Shown piece after piece: positions 1-10,656 of a stretch of 64,000 nucleotides of DNA. Made by a program: the position numbers and the translations under genes. This stretch comes from Leptasterias polaris (lineage: Eukaryota > Echinodermata > Asteroidea > Forcipulatida > Asteriidae): the NCBI GenBank assembly GCA_037783415.1, contig JAZGTN010000003.1, forward strand, positions 8,036,501-8,100,500, in the 5' to 3' direction. A model generated the notes under the pieces. It was not told the DNA's origin, did not search any database, and worked only from the letters and a program-made list of their open reading frames with translations. Each line of letters starts with the position of its first letter. Positions within the stretch are counted from its first letter, which is position 1.

Positions 1-35
1 TATCACTACTTTTTGCATTTTTACAAATTTTGATT

Positions 36-300
36 AAGATGATCCTTAAGATGATCCCCTGTCTGCCGCTTCCGGTTGTATCGTAAACTTGGGTGTGATC
101 CCTGGCTACACGGCGTTTACGGTTGTATGGCTTCCGACTGCCACAAAGATATTGACAAAATAGGGAGACCGCCAATGTAGGGCTCGATAGCTCAGTTGGT
201 AGAGTGCTGGCACATGAATCCAGAGGTTGTTGGTTCAAATCCCGCTCTAGTCAATTTTTCTTCGTTCAACCCCAAATCACAACCAGATTCATTAAGTTCT
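36..300 (+). repeat. SINE-A copy 1 (tRNA-like core with 5' module)
   Basis: A tRNA-like core at about 182-252 has an A-box (TAGCTCAGTTGGTAGAG) and a B-box (GGTTCAAATCCCG). It is preceded by GATATTGACAAAATAGGGAG and an older 5' module (GATCCCCTGTCTGCCGCTTC onward). Copies lie at 5539, 16085 (minus), 36503, 55960 and 57190. In copies with a readable loop the anticodon region is ACGTTAA, as in tRNA-Asn(GTT). The 3' side reads CTAGTCAATTT and CTTTGTTCAACCC in most copies. Confidence 0.75.
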
Positions 301-322
301 TTTTCCCCCTATCTTTTAAAAG

Positions 323-573
323 GGACTACCTGTTCAAGTGTGTTGATAACTCAGACACTGTAACAGCCGATGCATACGGTCAGCGCCATACTGCCTTCCC
401 TCTCAGAGATCCGGACGGTCGTGCTGTAGCACTGATTGATCTCGGCATTGGTGACTTGAAGCAGTTAGCTGGACATGAAAATAAGGAGGTGCAGAGGATG
501 TTGAAACTCCTCCAAGCTGCTCACCGTGAGGTCTCCATGGAGTCCGAGGGTGGAGACAGGACCATTGTACTGG
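323..573 (+). CDS. Exon 1 (visible) of EFCAB5-like gene
   Basis: A strong polypyrimidine tract ends in AAAAG before 323. The exon ends before the donor GGTAAG at 574. It holds the GAF-like stretch with [20 protein letters not shown] and leaves in phase 1. Confidence 0.65.
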
Positions 574-3500
574 GTAAGACTCGCCTCTGTTTACCACACT
601 TTGAATTTTCCACTCCTTTGGTGTTTTTTATACAGGGATGTTTTGGTTCATAACTGACTTTGAAACATGACGTCATTGTAATTCAACAACTAACGGATAT
701 TTGCATTCCAAGGAGGAATTTTTCAACCGTCAAAATCTCATATTCAAGGCTGTTTTGATTGAACTTTATTGAAAGTCAGGAATGAACCAAAACATTCCCA
801 TACAAATATTTTGAGGTCCATTTTTCTCAGAAAAAGTCAAGTTTGATTTCTGCTTTTACCGAATCACTTTAGTCTGCATGAATTAAGGTAATACAAGATG
901 GAGTTAATTTACTGGTGAATGAAGTAGCGTCTCAAACGTCGGGCACGTTCTAAGCAATAAGAATCGTTTCCTTATGGCATACGACCGCAATTCCAAACGA
1001 GGGAACATGCACGTTAGCATTTTGAACTTTCCTGTGCGGCTAGCTCGATCGATCCACTGGATCGGTCCAGGTACACCTGTTTGGACTTTTGAGCCAGAAA
1101 GATTTATACAGGACTTATTATGTGAGGGCCCCAAATGATCAGCTGTGCTGGATGGGTCACCCTCGTTAAATATGGTTTTAAATAAATAAATAAATACATT
1201 TTTGTTCTGTATGGAATCCTGTTTATTGCAAGCAAGTGACCCTTAGTCAGTCTATCAACACATTTCTATGCCATGCCCGATATGTGGCAGAGGGCGTCCC
1301 CCCTAAATGTTCCCATACTTGAACACAATCTTTTTCTCTTGTACAGAAGTACACCCACCCCCTAAAATCCTCTAAGGGATTCCTGAGATTCCCAGAACAC
1401 AATGAATAAACAATAAAGGGGGGGGGGGGTTCAGGGTTGTAGCTAGAACTTTTTGAGTGCCGGCTAATTTACAATCAAAATAGAGCGAAGCTTTTAATTT
1501 TACTGCTTTAAAAATGGATTTGTATGGGTTTTCTGAGACATGATTTTTGTAATGCATTTTAAGGTATGTAAATCTGTTATTTAAAACTTCATTACAGTTT
1601 CAATAGGCTTCAACATTTTTAGGGCAAGGCCACTTTGGTCTTGGAGCAAACAAAATTTTGGAGGGCTCCAAAGCCAGTAGATAGAGCACAAAGGCCAAAC
1701 ATGTTATTTTAACAAAGGCCTGAAGGCTATAAATAAACTATTAGTTGTACTCTGGAAAAAGCAATTTACCAAAAAATACTATTTTGAAAATTGGCCAGGG
1801 GTTTCCCCATGGGTGGTAAACCCGATGGAACAATTTGCATGAATAAAATGTTAATAAATCATATCTTATTCAAAAACAAACATTAAATCTAAAAGCCAGC
1901 AGATGTCAACACACTTTCCAGGTTTAAAAGAACACGAAACCCACTCCGAAGAGTCACAAAACCAGGTCACAACACCACACAGACACCGCGCACGCGGCTC
2001 GCTTTGGAGTAAAGCAAGAGTATTACAAAGTAAAACAATTGTATAACAACTGTAGAGGATTAGCTACAAAGACACCACGCACGCGGCTTGTCTTTTGAGT
2101 GAAGCAAGAGTATTGCAAACTAAAACAATTGTGTAACAAACTGCAGAGGATTATAGATAAGAGTAATTGGGTCTCAATTGGAGGGTCAATCATTCTCCCT
2201 GACATGTCTGGATAGTGTCCAGCTGTCTGGGGCTAACATTAAAGAAAAGGACATCCAACTGTCGGCTTCCTTTGGGTTGAAAATGTGTTTTATTTAATCA
2301 TTGACAACTGGGGAAAAACAAGTTTACCGTTCAAACTGAACAAGCGATCGACTGTGTAAAAGAGGTAGTTCATTTTATTGTAACTTTGTTGCATTTTGTG
2401 CCGGTCGGTAGGATGTTCATCTAGTCTGTGTGGCGGTCGGCAATAGCAAATGCCGGTTACACCCGAACGGCGCCGACCGGCGTGGCTACAACGCTGGGGG
2501 GGTTACAACATGCCACATATTGAGAACCAAATGCATTTTGTTCAGCTTGTCAGTAATTCAACAAAAGGAAAGGAAGATATTTTTGATGTGCTCTCTCTTT
2601 AAAAAAAAACTTCTTTGCATCTCCGACCTTCCCACAGAGGCTGAGAAAGGAAGCGAAGAGTCTCGTATCGACATCATGTTCGACCGCATCATGTTGACCG
2701 ATCTGCGTGAGACTGTCGGCAAGTTAAACACCAGGGCCTTTGCTGAGCTTAAGAGCTACAAGGATCCCCCTAAGGTCATCCATGACATCTTGGTGTCCGT
2801 CTTGACGCTGTTCTTCAAGGATAAATCAGATAAGGGAGAGCTGGAGTCGTGGAACACTTGTAAGCAGGTAGGTAAAAAGAAGTTACACGATAATGTTCAA
2901 AGTTGTTTATCGTCGGCACCAGTTGCAGGTACAATACATGACTGACTCTTCAATGAGACAACAGAGGTAATTGCCTCTCTGACCCCCAGCTGTTGCCTTG
3001 GTGCCACTTGAAATGCTCAAGTAAAAACTGCCTTGCCCTTACGAGAACAAAGTATCAGGCCTGGCCCCAATTTCATAGAGCTGCTTAAGCATGAAAAGAT
3101 GCTAAGCACACCAAAATTATGCTAACCAGAATAAGGTTACCAGCCAACATACCATATTACAAGTACAATTTGTAACTGGTATCCTGCTTATTTGTGCTTA
3201 GCTGAAAAGTTTTAGCCTTATTTTCATGAAATTGGGCCCAGGGCTCAATTTCAGAGAGAGCTAAGATGATCGAGCCCTGGCAGAGAAAGATAGGTGGACA
3301 GGTAGCTGTATCAACTAGGGCCCTAACATAAATAACAATTTATCATCTTCTTCTTCTTCTTAGTATGTAAATCAAGAGCTGATTCGGAAGATTGAGGAAT
3401 TTGACCCAACAGCCTCCGAAGCTGTTGGTGCTGTCAGTAAAATTGCATCCAGGCTCAAAGGTAAGAAATTAACCAAAGCTTTAACCAATAGCCACTGAGA

Positions 3501-4296
3501 ACATTTAAAGAAGGAACCTAAAATATTATTATTCTCAGTTCCCAATTTATATAAGACAGAAAGTTATTTTCTAGGTTTGAAGAAGATTACAGCTTTGGAT
3601 GAGCAGTTCTGATACAAACTGAGTTAAAGGAAAATCATTTTATTTTCCTAATGTCAAAATTGTAGGCGCCTGCATTACAATACTCATGTTGGGATTAGAA
3701 CCCATAACACCGATTTCATAATAGGGATTAGAACCCAGAGACAACATTTTTTATGACTAGGGTATGAACCCATACCTAATTTCATGATTGGGATTAGAAG
3801 CCAAGACACCTGATTTCATGAAGGGGGGTTAGATCCAAAGACACCTGATTTGATGGTTGGGATTAGAACCCAAGACGACTGATTTTATGACTAGTATATA
3901 AACCCAAAACATCTAATTTCATAATGGGTCAGAACCAAGTGATTTCATGATGGAACTATAGAACCCATTACATCTAAATTAGAACCCAAGAAGACATCTG
4001 ATATCATAATGGGGATTAGCACCAAGTTATTTCATGATGGGGACTAGAATCTGTGACACCTGGATTGCAAGACTAAGTTTGAAGTTAAGTGTCTTACTCG
4101 TTGTTTTTATTTGACAGATGTTCCGCATGGAGCCGTAGCGAAGCATGGTTCACTCCCAGCCCAGAACCTTTACAACTGGGCCTTTGTCTGCCTCTCCTTA
4201 CTGGAGCACACGAGCAAGATGCAACAAACACACAAACCAAGCATAGTCACTCCTCCAGCGTCTGCCGAGAAATTCGAAGGAGCTTTGGAAATGTGA
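323..4296 (+). CDS. C-terminal part of an EFCAB5-like protein (4 exons, 5' end outside window)
   Basis: Four exons (323-573, 2638-2867, 3364-3460, 4118-4296) join in frame with phases 1, 0 and 1 and give 251 residues up to a TGA at 4294. The first exon reads like the end of a GAF-type domain ([19 protein letters not shown], then [19 protein letters not shown]). The next exons contain [19 protein letters not shown] and [19 protein letters not shown], a helical pattern also seen in axonemal proteins and dynein heavy chains. From memory of the family this best fits the C-terminus of EF-hand calcium-binding domain protein 5, but no EF-hand is in this part, so the name is tentative. The gene is intact here, with a poly(A) signal 160 bp after the stop. 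The acceptor at 322 lies directly behind a SINE, which supplies part of the upstream intron. Confidence 0.6.
574..2637 (+). other. Intron of EFCAB5-like gene; no gene seen
   Basis: AT-rich intron of 2.06 kb. It holds a poly-G run near 1419-1430 and the 88-bp tandem duplication at 1976-2155. No conserved coding segment was seen. Confidence 0.5.
1976..2155. repeat. Tandem duplication, two ~88-bp copies
   Basis: Both copies share CACGCACGCGGCT or a variant, GTGAAGCAAGAGTATT or a variant, AAAACAATTGT, and a GAGGATTA end. The copies differ by several substitutions, so the duplication is not very recent. Confidence 0.7.
2638..2867 (+). CDS. Exon 2 (visible) of EFCAB5-like gene
   Basis: The acceptor CCCACAG precedes 2638 and the donor GTAGGT follows 2867. 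The exon enters in phase 1 and leaves in phase 0. It encodes a charged, helical segment including [19 protein letters not shown]. Confidence 0.7.
3364..3460 (+). CDS. Exon 3 (visible) of EFCAB5-like gene
   Basis: A (CTT)n tract and TAG precede 3364 and GTAAGA follows 3460. The exon is 97 bp and encodes [20 protein letters not shown] and an amphipathic tail ending in SRLK. It ends in phase 1. Confidence 0.7.
3690..4060. repeat. Degenerate ~40-bp minisatellite in intron
   Basis: About eight diverged copies of a unit built from GGGATTAGAACCCA, ACACC and GATTTCATGAT fill the intron before the last exon of the EFCAB5-like gene. Confidence 0.7.
4118..4296 (+). CDS. Last exon of EFCAB5-like gene
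   Basis: The acceptor TTTGACAG precedes 4118. The exon encodes [20 protein letters not shown] and a hydrophobic helix ([14 protein letters not shown]), a Pro/Thr/Ser tail, and the stop TGA at 4294-4296. Confidence 0.7.
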
Positions 4297-4455
4297 TTTC
4301 CAATACATAAATAAATCAATTAAAATGTAAATAGTTTTTGTTATCCATCATGAATGATGTGACACTGAGAAATGTAATCTGCTTTTTGTAATAACCCTTT
4401 CCCACAAAGTTAAGATAACATTTTCTGTGTGTAAGTGGAGATTTAAGTGTTTTGA

Positions 4456-4461
4456 AATAAA
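4456..4461 (+). promoter_or_regulatory. Poly(A) signal AATAAA of the EFCAB5-like gene
   Basis: AATAAA lies 160 bp after the stop codon in AT-rich 3' UTR. A second possible signal (ATAAATAAA) lies near 4303-4312, only a few bases past the stop. Confidence 0.5.
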
Positions 4462-4966
4462 TTTAAAAAAATTTGATGGTATCTGATACTTTGGAGGGAA
4501 ATGGTTACATGTGGGATATTTGGCACATTTGCCGTCACAGCATATTGCCGTTGTGTTTTATAGCATTCACTTGTTTTTAAAGAAACTGTCTTTTTTGACA
4601 CCTTGTAAAAAAAATTAAACAAAAAGATCCATAGATGTTGATGAAGGCAGATTGTATATTGAAAGCGTGGAGGTTAAAATGTGCTGTCATGTTGGACTTT
4701 ATTTACTTCGAATAGTACAAGAAATCGCCCATGACACTTCATGCCGATGAAACTGTCACATGATGACACTGCGTCACACAATTACAAAATATATTTAGGT
4801 GAACTACATTTGTAAATAGCCTTCCAACATGTACCAAGCCCATTTGTTATTTGATTACTATATGTATATACTAGTTTAAAATTACATCCAACAAAATCAA
4901 GATGAAAATTTTGTTGTTTTTGTTGGCTTTATAATTCTTGTTTATGAGCGGACATTCCAGCGTGTT

Positions 4967-5227
4967 AATGGTATTAAACTTGATGAAACTGGTTAAAGTT
5001 ATAGATTCAACTTGATGAAACTGGTTAAAGTTATGGTATTAAACTTGATGAAACTGGTTAAAATTATAGATTCAACTTGATGAAACTGGTTAAAGTTATG
5101 GTATTAAACTTGATGCAACTGGTTAAAGTTATGGTATTAAACTTGATGAAACTGGTTAAAGTTATGGTATTAAACTTGATGCAACTGGTAAAAGTTATGG
5201 TATCAAACTTGATGTAACGGGTTAAAT
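4967..5227. repeat. 33-bp minisatellite, about 8 copies
   Basis: The unit is AACTTGATGAAACTGGTT, then AAAGTTAT, then GGTATTA; some copies carry AGATTC in place of GGTATTA, making 32 bp. Some units have GATGCAACTGG. It lies 3' of the EFCAB5-like gene. Confidence 0.9.
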
Positions 5228-5538
5228 TTAAAAACTATTTCACCCAAATTTGTTTAAACATTTTCATTAAGAATTAATTTCATATTGTCAAAGGGAAACT
5301 GCAGCGATATTTCTACAAAAGGAAACAAAATAAAATATTGTTGAACTTCCACCTTTTGTATTAATATTAATACATCCGTCTTTAATAAAATCATAAATCA
5401 ATTTGATATACAATCATATTTGAAGAGTTACATTTATTCCATGGAGTACTGTAGGAGTGAAGAGCAGTTTAGAAACATTTTACTTTACTTAGTCAGGGAT
5501 TAGAAACTTCAGACTTGTATCTGAAAACTTGAACAAGG

Positions 5539-5720
5539 ATATTGACAAAATAGGGAGACCGCCATCGTAGGGCTAGATAGCTCAGTTGGTAGAGCGCCGG
5601 CACGTCAATCCGGAGGTCGTTGGTTCAAATCCCGCTCTAGTCAATTCCTTGTTCAACCCAAAATCATTTAAAATTTACCCAGTCATCAGTTTCCCTTGTG
5701 GTTTATTATTTGAAAACTTG
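5539..5720 (+). repeat. SINE-A copy 2
   Basis: Best preserved copy. GATATTGACAAAATAGGGAG leads into a tRNA-like core (GGCTAGATAGCTCAGTTGG, then GGTTCAAATCCCGCTCTAG), and the tail reads CAGTTTCCCTTGTGGTTTA. The acceptor-stem halves GGCTAGA and TCTAGTC can pair with one G-U. Confidence 0.85.
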
Positions 5721-6114
5721 TATCCGAGTTTTTAAAATCTGCCCGGTGAAAAAAATATATATATATTATTTTCTTCTCATTCCTATCGGTCTCCTAATAT
5801 TTAGACTGCAGTTTCAAACATTATTGTGGTAGCCTCGAGTCCGATGCACTAAACCGATCAGCCACAACTTGCCACCCACCCTGATCACTCATGATTCCCA
5901 GTGTTTTTTAGGGGACTTGTGCAGTTAGACGCACTTATGTCAAGCTTATTTCACTGGTTAGCAGGGAATTTTTGCTTGTGCGCTTGCGTAGTCCACATTA
6001 CTAGATAATCTACGCTTACACAGCTAGTGCAGAAATTCAGCACTTGCTCGGTAAGCTGAGAATGGTGATCGCAAGCGCAGAATTCGGTGGTAAGCAGAGC
6101 CATGAAATTGGGCC

Positions 6115-6300
6115 CTGGTCTTTTGCAGTTGGAGTGAACGGATCAGGGTTGTGAAAGCACATGAATGCTTTACACAACACATGGGACCAACAGCTTTATG
6201 TCCCATCCAAAGGACTAAAGTAATAACAGTGAAGTGCCTTGCTTGAGGACACAAGTGTTAAAACCGGGACTCGAACCCCAGAGCTCGAGTCCAGTGCACT
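6115..6300 (-). repeat. SINE-B fragment (minus strand)
   Basis: Read on the minus strand it has a B-box-like GGTTCGAGTCCCGG variant followed by CACTTGTGTCCTcAAGCAAG-like sequence and CTTTGGATGGGACATAAAGC, as in the copies at 12003 and 38866. Confidence 0.65.
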
Positions 6301-6681
6301 TGAAAGTCATTTGGAGAAAGCTGTTAAAGATTTGTTTTCTTCTTACACCCCGAAACTTGCTGAGATGTTTTGTTGTAGTACTTGTGGCCAATTATACTGG
6401 CAGCCAATTATACTAGTGGCCAATTAAATGAGCTCTTGAGTCACAACCATAAATGCCTTGACATACACATGCAATACTGCGATGCCAAAGTTCAAACTTC
6501 ACATGAGTGGCGGTAAAGTAGATTATTTCTGTGAAAAGTATAATGCCATGCTTAATAGTCCATCGTCAAAGCCATGACTTTGAGCCAAATATTTATAATC
6601 AACACTATCAGTACTTTCTAAAATCTAAACCAGAAATTAACACTTGGCAAAGCAAACACTAGACCTATACATACAGTTATC

Positions 6682-6874
6682 CCTATAGACCTTTATCATG
6701 CTGCCACCATCTTGGTCATGTTCCCTGTATCCAGTACTACTAATGAAAGCTAGTGTTCATCACACACAAAACGGAACTAGGCTATTTTTTCTTCCAGCCT
6801 CAGTTTGAGTACAATGATTTGGATTGGAGAAAAATCAAGAGGGCCGCATCATGATAAAAAAAAAGGTCTGTAGG
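6682..6874. mobile_element. MITE, TAGACC family
   Basis: Terminal inverted repeats read CCTATAGACCTTTATCATG on the left and, inverted, CCTACAGACC followed by a T-run and ATCATG on the right. Length is about 190 bp. Relatives at 8257, 56183 and 60817 share the TAGACC ends with a TA target. Confidence 0.65.
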
Positions 6875-8256
6875 TAAAAGGGAGAAATGCTTCTGCTGCA
6901 ATCAAAACAAGACCAGAGACTATAGTGTTGTAGGTCTTGAGACTCGAGTCTGGTCTAAAGACCAATTTTGCTAATCTCAGGTCTCTGTCTCCCCCTCGAA
7001 CTTCAGGTCTCGATCTCGACCTATCGGGCTTCGACTACAACACTACTATCTTTCAATGCTCATAATTATTGTTGGGTGAAGGCAGGTGCTTTCTCTTCAT
7101 ATTTCCACAAAATGAGCGTGAAAACATATTTATCCGCCAAGCAATCTTGATAGCGATATCTTCCGATTTAGAGATGAAATGAATAACCTAACAGGCCCTA
7201 AACCTTAACTTTCACTAATAGGTTCGTTTTCCGCTTAGTTGCAAGAGTCGTTAATGCAAAAGGTTAATATCTCAAACTAAAATCTAGAATGCCGATGACA
7301 GCATCAACTAGACTACAGCTTTAAAGAAATGTTTTCAGCAAGCAGTCATATTTATGCCTTTATACATATATACACCACTATAGATACATGTACCACTATT
7401 AAAAACTCACTTCCAAGGATACAAGTTTGCTACAGGAGAAATCTTAACAATTTTGTTTAATTCATAAAAACATTTATCATGAAAACTTGAGGTGGACTCC
7501 AGGATTATTGACTGTACTTTTATAAAATGACAGATAGACATTACAATCACACAAGTTCCAAGTTCTCAGTGGTGAGGATAGATGTTAAGCTAAATAATTA
7601 TGGTTTAACTAATTGATCCATAGTTTAAATGTCATGATTTTACTCTCACTTTTTGTATGAGTGTACAACGAGTCATAACCAGGGACCACTTTCATGTCCA
7701 TAGAAATGCTAAACACATAAGATTGCTTGACAGAAATAGGATACCAGACACAATTCCACCCCCCTCCCCGTTTAACTATTGAATAACCTAGGAACACAAT
7801 ATCCCCTTTTCCAAGGACTACACAAAGAATGCGATACTTTCATCTTGTACAATTTCCTCAATAAATACATTTCCGAAAATACTAACATATTTTAGCTATC
7901 ATTTTCATATGATTGTTCAAATAAATACAAAAACGCACTGCATGCCATAAAAAGACTGTTAAAGCTAAATGTACACAAATCAAAAAATCGCATCATAATG
8001 CCAAACATAATTTTAAGTTCAACTTGATTTCATATAAGCTGTATAAAACTACTCTACCAACAGTTAACAACAAGAAATTAACAACTTTTCAGTTTGATAT
8101 CAAGATTAAATACATTTACACAAAGGTTAATTGAGACTTGAAAAACCGTTAGATAGTCAAATTTAGCCCTGTACCCTGTAAGCTCAAAACACCAAAATTA
8201 ACAAATTGGTGTCTTGATCGTTAGAACTGCCCATTCTAACTATTTCCAAAAGTAAT

Positions 8257-8433
8257 GTATAGACCTTTCTATTACAACATCACAGCCCGAGTTTTTTTGC
8301 CAACCAAGGTTGGAAAACTATGGAAAGCCATAAATGCAAAGCAAAAACAGATAGCCACAGTTTGTAACAATGTCCTCAAATATTCTAAATTTGTTGGATT
8401 AAAGCAACCAATCATGGGATAAAGGTCTATAGA
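8257..8433. mobile_element. MITE, TAGACC family
   Basis: Ends TATAGACCTTT on the left and AAAGGTCTATA on the right. The inside (ATAAATGCAAAGCAAAAAC, then GCCACAG and TGTAACAATG) recurs at 42450-42530, which marks a second, truncated copy. Confidence 0.6.
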
Positions 8434-9541
8434 ATGCTGTTAGCAATTTCAGGCCGATTTTTCTCCTTTTGGGGTCACATTTTAATGCAGTTGTAATGCT
8501 TTTAAAGGTTGGTTCAAAGATTGGTTTTTGTCAACGCTATGCTGACAACATTATAAAGAAAGATACAGTAAAAGTCACCTGTGAAAGTTTCAGCTGGATA
8601 CTGTGTCTACTTGTTGAGAAAACAGCAAACAAACTCTCACATTATTTTCACAAGAAGGTTGAATCCACCCACGCTTAGTGAGGTGACAGCGGGTACCAAC
8701 CGCATCTCTGGCCGCAGCATTTGCGAACGAGCACCAACCCTCAGAAATCAGAGAAACAATTCATGCAAGAATTGTTTCTCAAATTCAAATGTTTTTGGGT
8801 GCAAAATTATCCAAACCATACTACTTCAAAGGGAATCCTTACTGGAAACAGTTTATACATACTATCAAGTGAGTTTTTATGGTCATTAATTTTTGGAGTA
8901 TTTACCAATCTTTGACCCTACTTTCAAACCCTCACCATGTTTCTTAAGTGCAGTAAACAGACAACTTTTGTAGACATGAGATAACTTTTATGAACTCAGA
9001 TTGGCAAGAACTATTTTAGTTTTTATTAAACACACATCTAATGTTTTTTTGGGGACAAATTACAAAGTAATCCTGAAGTACCTTTTCTCTGCTCTGGTCA
9101 TAATAGATGAAAAAGATTATTGAAGATCAAAGTTGATAAAGACAATGAGCTATTTTTCATTTCTTAACTTTTTGTTTTTTTATTTTTTCAAACCATTACA
9201 ATGACATGTACTTTTAAATTAATTTTGTCTGTGACACTAATCAACTTTTATGTTTATGCACTGACTTTCATTTATCCTTTAAGAACGACTGCTATAGGGT
9301 GAAAACATCAGGCCATCCATAATGTGTGCATTTATACCACAGGTCATTTCGCTCGGAAAGTAACTAACTACAGCAAATTCCCTTTTTTAACATTATTTTT
9401 CTGTTAGTCAATGAACTACTTATTAGTAGTTACTGCAAGAATAATTCATAAATCAATATTAAATTGTCACAACAGCCCCTCCTCTTACAAACGACTAATG
9501 ACAAATTGACCGTACAAAAATGTAAAGTTGAAATACCTTAA

Positions 9542-10294
9542 CCCTATCAATACCGCATTTTTTATAGGGGTCACACTGCTGTGTACCGCATTTTTTCACA
9601 CACACACACGAAAAAAGCAACGTGCAGTGTTCACATTTTTTCAATCTTGATTTTCTGTGTGAAGACATATTTTTGTGATAAAACTTTATGCATACAATTT
9701 GTAGCTTATGAAATTACCTTTTATATGATGTCAAATTTGTATACATTATCTTTATGTCCTTTGTCACCTCGATCAGCGCGAATGGGTCGAGGCCCGCCGG
9801 GTCCACGCCCAAGCACACGGCGTTGAACGGGTGCCGTGCTCGGTCCATCTACCGGTATATCATCAGGATAGTTGTCATAATTGAACGTGCCTGGCGACGA
9901 AACATCACGAGTTTCATCTGGTTCTTCTTCAGATATTTCCGAGTCCAATTCGGAGTCACTTACGACAAATATTTCAACCAAAACCTCCAGGTCACGAACA
10001 GCCATGATGGTGATTTTTTGTCGGGAAAACGGAAGCGTGAAATCTGGAAGTACTGCTGCATGCAATGTAATTTTTCTCGGAATATCGTAATGGCGACCCC
10101 CTATACAATACACACCATTGTGAAGCTCGATAAACAAGCTACCCGTCTATATAAAGGTCAACAGCAGAGGGCGCCAAACAAAATAATTACAGGCTCTCAA
10201 ACGCCGCTGCTTTTTGTGTCGAGTAAACTCGACATTGGTACGGAAGCACTACACGGCGCACTGTCGAGTAAACTCGACAATGGTATTGAAAGGG
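9542..10294 (-). mobile_element. Non-autonomous piggyBac-type element with TTAA duplications
   Basis: TTAA at 9538-9541 and at 10295-10298 flank a 753-bp element. Its ends read CCCTATCAATACC on the left and, inverted, CCCTTTCAATACC on the right, one mismatch in 13. A 16-bp palindrome (GTCGAGTAAACTCGAC) occurs twice inside the right end, at about 10219 and 10263. TTAA duplication and ends starting CCC are the mark of the piggyBac superfamily. The inside keeps only an N-terminal piece of a transposase on the minus strand. Confidence 0.85.
9721..10005 (-). pseudogene. piggyBac transposase N-terminal remnant
   Basis: The frame from the ATG at 10003-10005 runs 94 residues. It begins MAVRDLEVLVEIFVVSDSEL and continues with an acidic stretch (SEISEEEPDE) and a basic Gly/Pro/Arg stretch (GRGPGGPRPIRADRG). 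Acidic N-termini of this kind are common in piggyBac transposases. The catalytic DDD domain is absent, so the element cannot move by itself. The frame is open upstream of the ATG. Confidence 0.5.
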
Positions 10295-10417
10295 TTAAAA
10301 CATAAGTTAAATAACAGAAAATTGAAAAACAAACCTGCAGAACTTAGATTGTTTGCATATCTGATAAAAATGTATTTAACTTAAATAAAAAGGGTTTGGA
10401 ATTTTCCAAACTAACTT

Positions 10418-10656
10418 CTAAGAATTTCTTTCTAAAATTACATCAAGCTTCTCATCAATTCTGTCTAAACTCCTCTCCATGGCGAACGTTTTGTCATGGA
10501 GATCGCTGACCTTATCTTCAAGGTCATAGAGCATGCTCTGTGTGTTACCTCGTCGGCAAAATCCAAAGATGGAGTAGGAGATGTAACATGTGACTACGGT
10601 GATGCTGGTTAGGATCAGGTTGTTTGTGATCTGAGAGATGAAGTACATACACAGAC
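10418..10656 (-). CDS. Exon 4 of BRI3BP-like gene (TM and coiled coil)
   Basis: The acceptor TTTCCAG precedes 10656. Reading gives LCMYFISQITNNLILTSITV, a membrane segment ending at FGFCRRGN, then the heptad-like C-terminal coil and the stop TAG at 10418-10420. Confidence 0.8.

Larger units (their letters stand above)
5721..10417. other. Spacer between two genes; transposon remnants only
   Basis: AT-rich 4.7 kb between the end of the EFCAB5-like gene and the stop of the BRI3BP-like gene. It holds a minus-strand SINE-B piece, two TA-flanked MITEs and a piggyBac-type element. Part of 8.9-10.4 kb may be 3' UTR of the minus-strand gene. No conserved coding segment other than the transposase remnant was seen. 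Confidence 0.5.

Noticed and set aside
5569..5645. Functional tRNA-Asn gene
   Set aside because: The tRNA-like core carries the same non-tRNA flanks as four other copies, has C instead of T before the anticodon and imperfect arms. It is a SINE.
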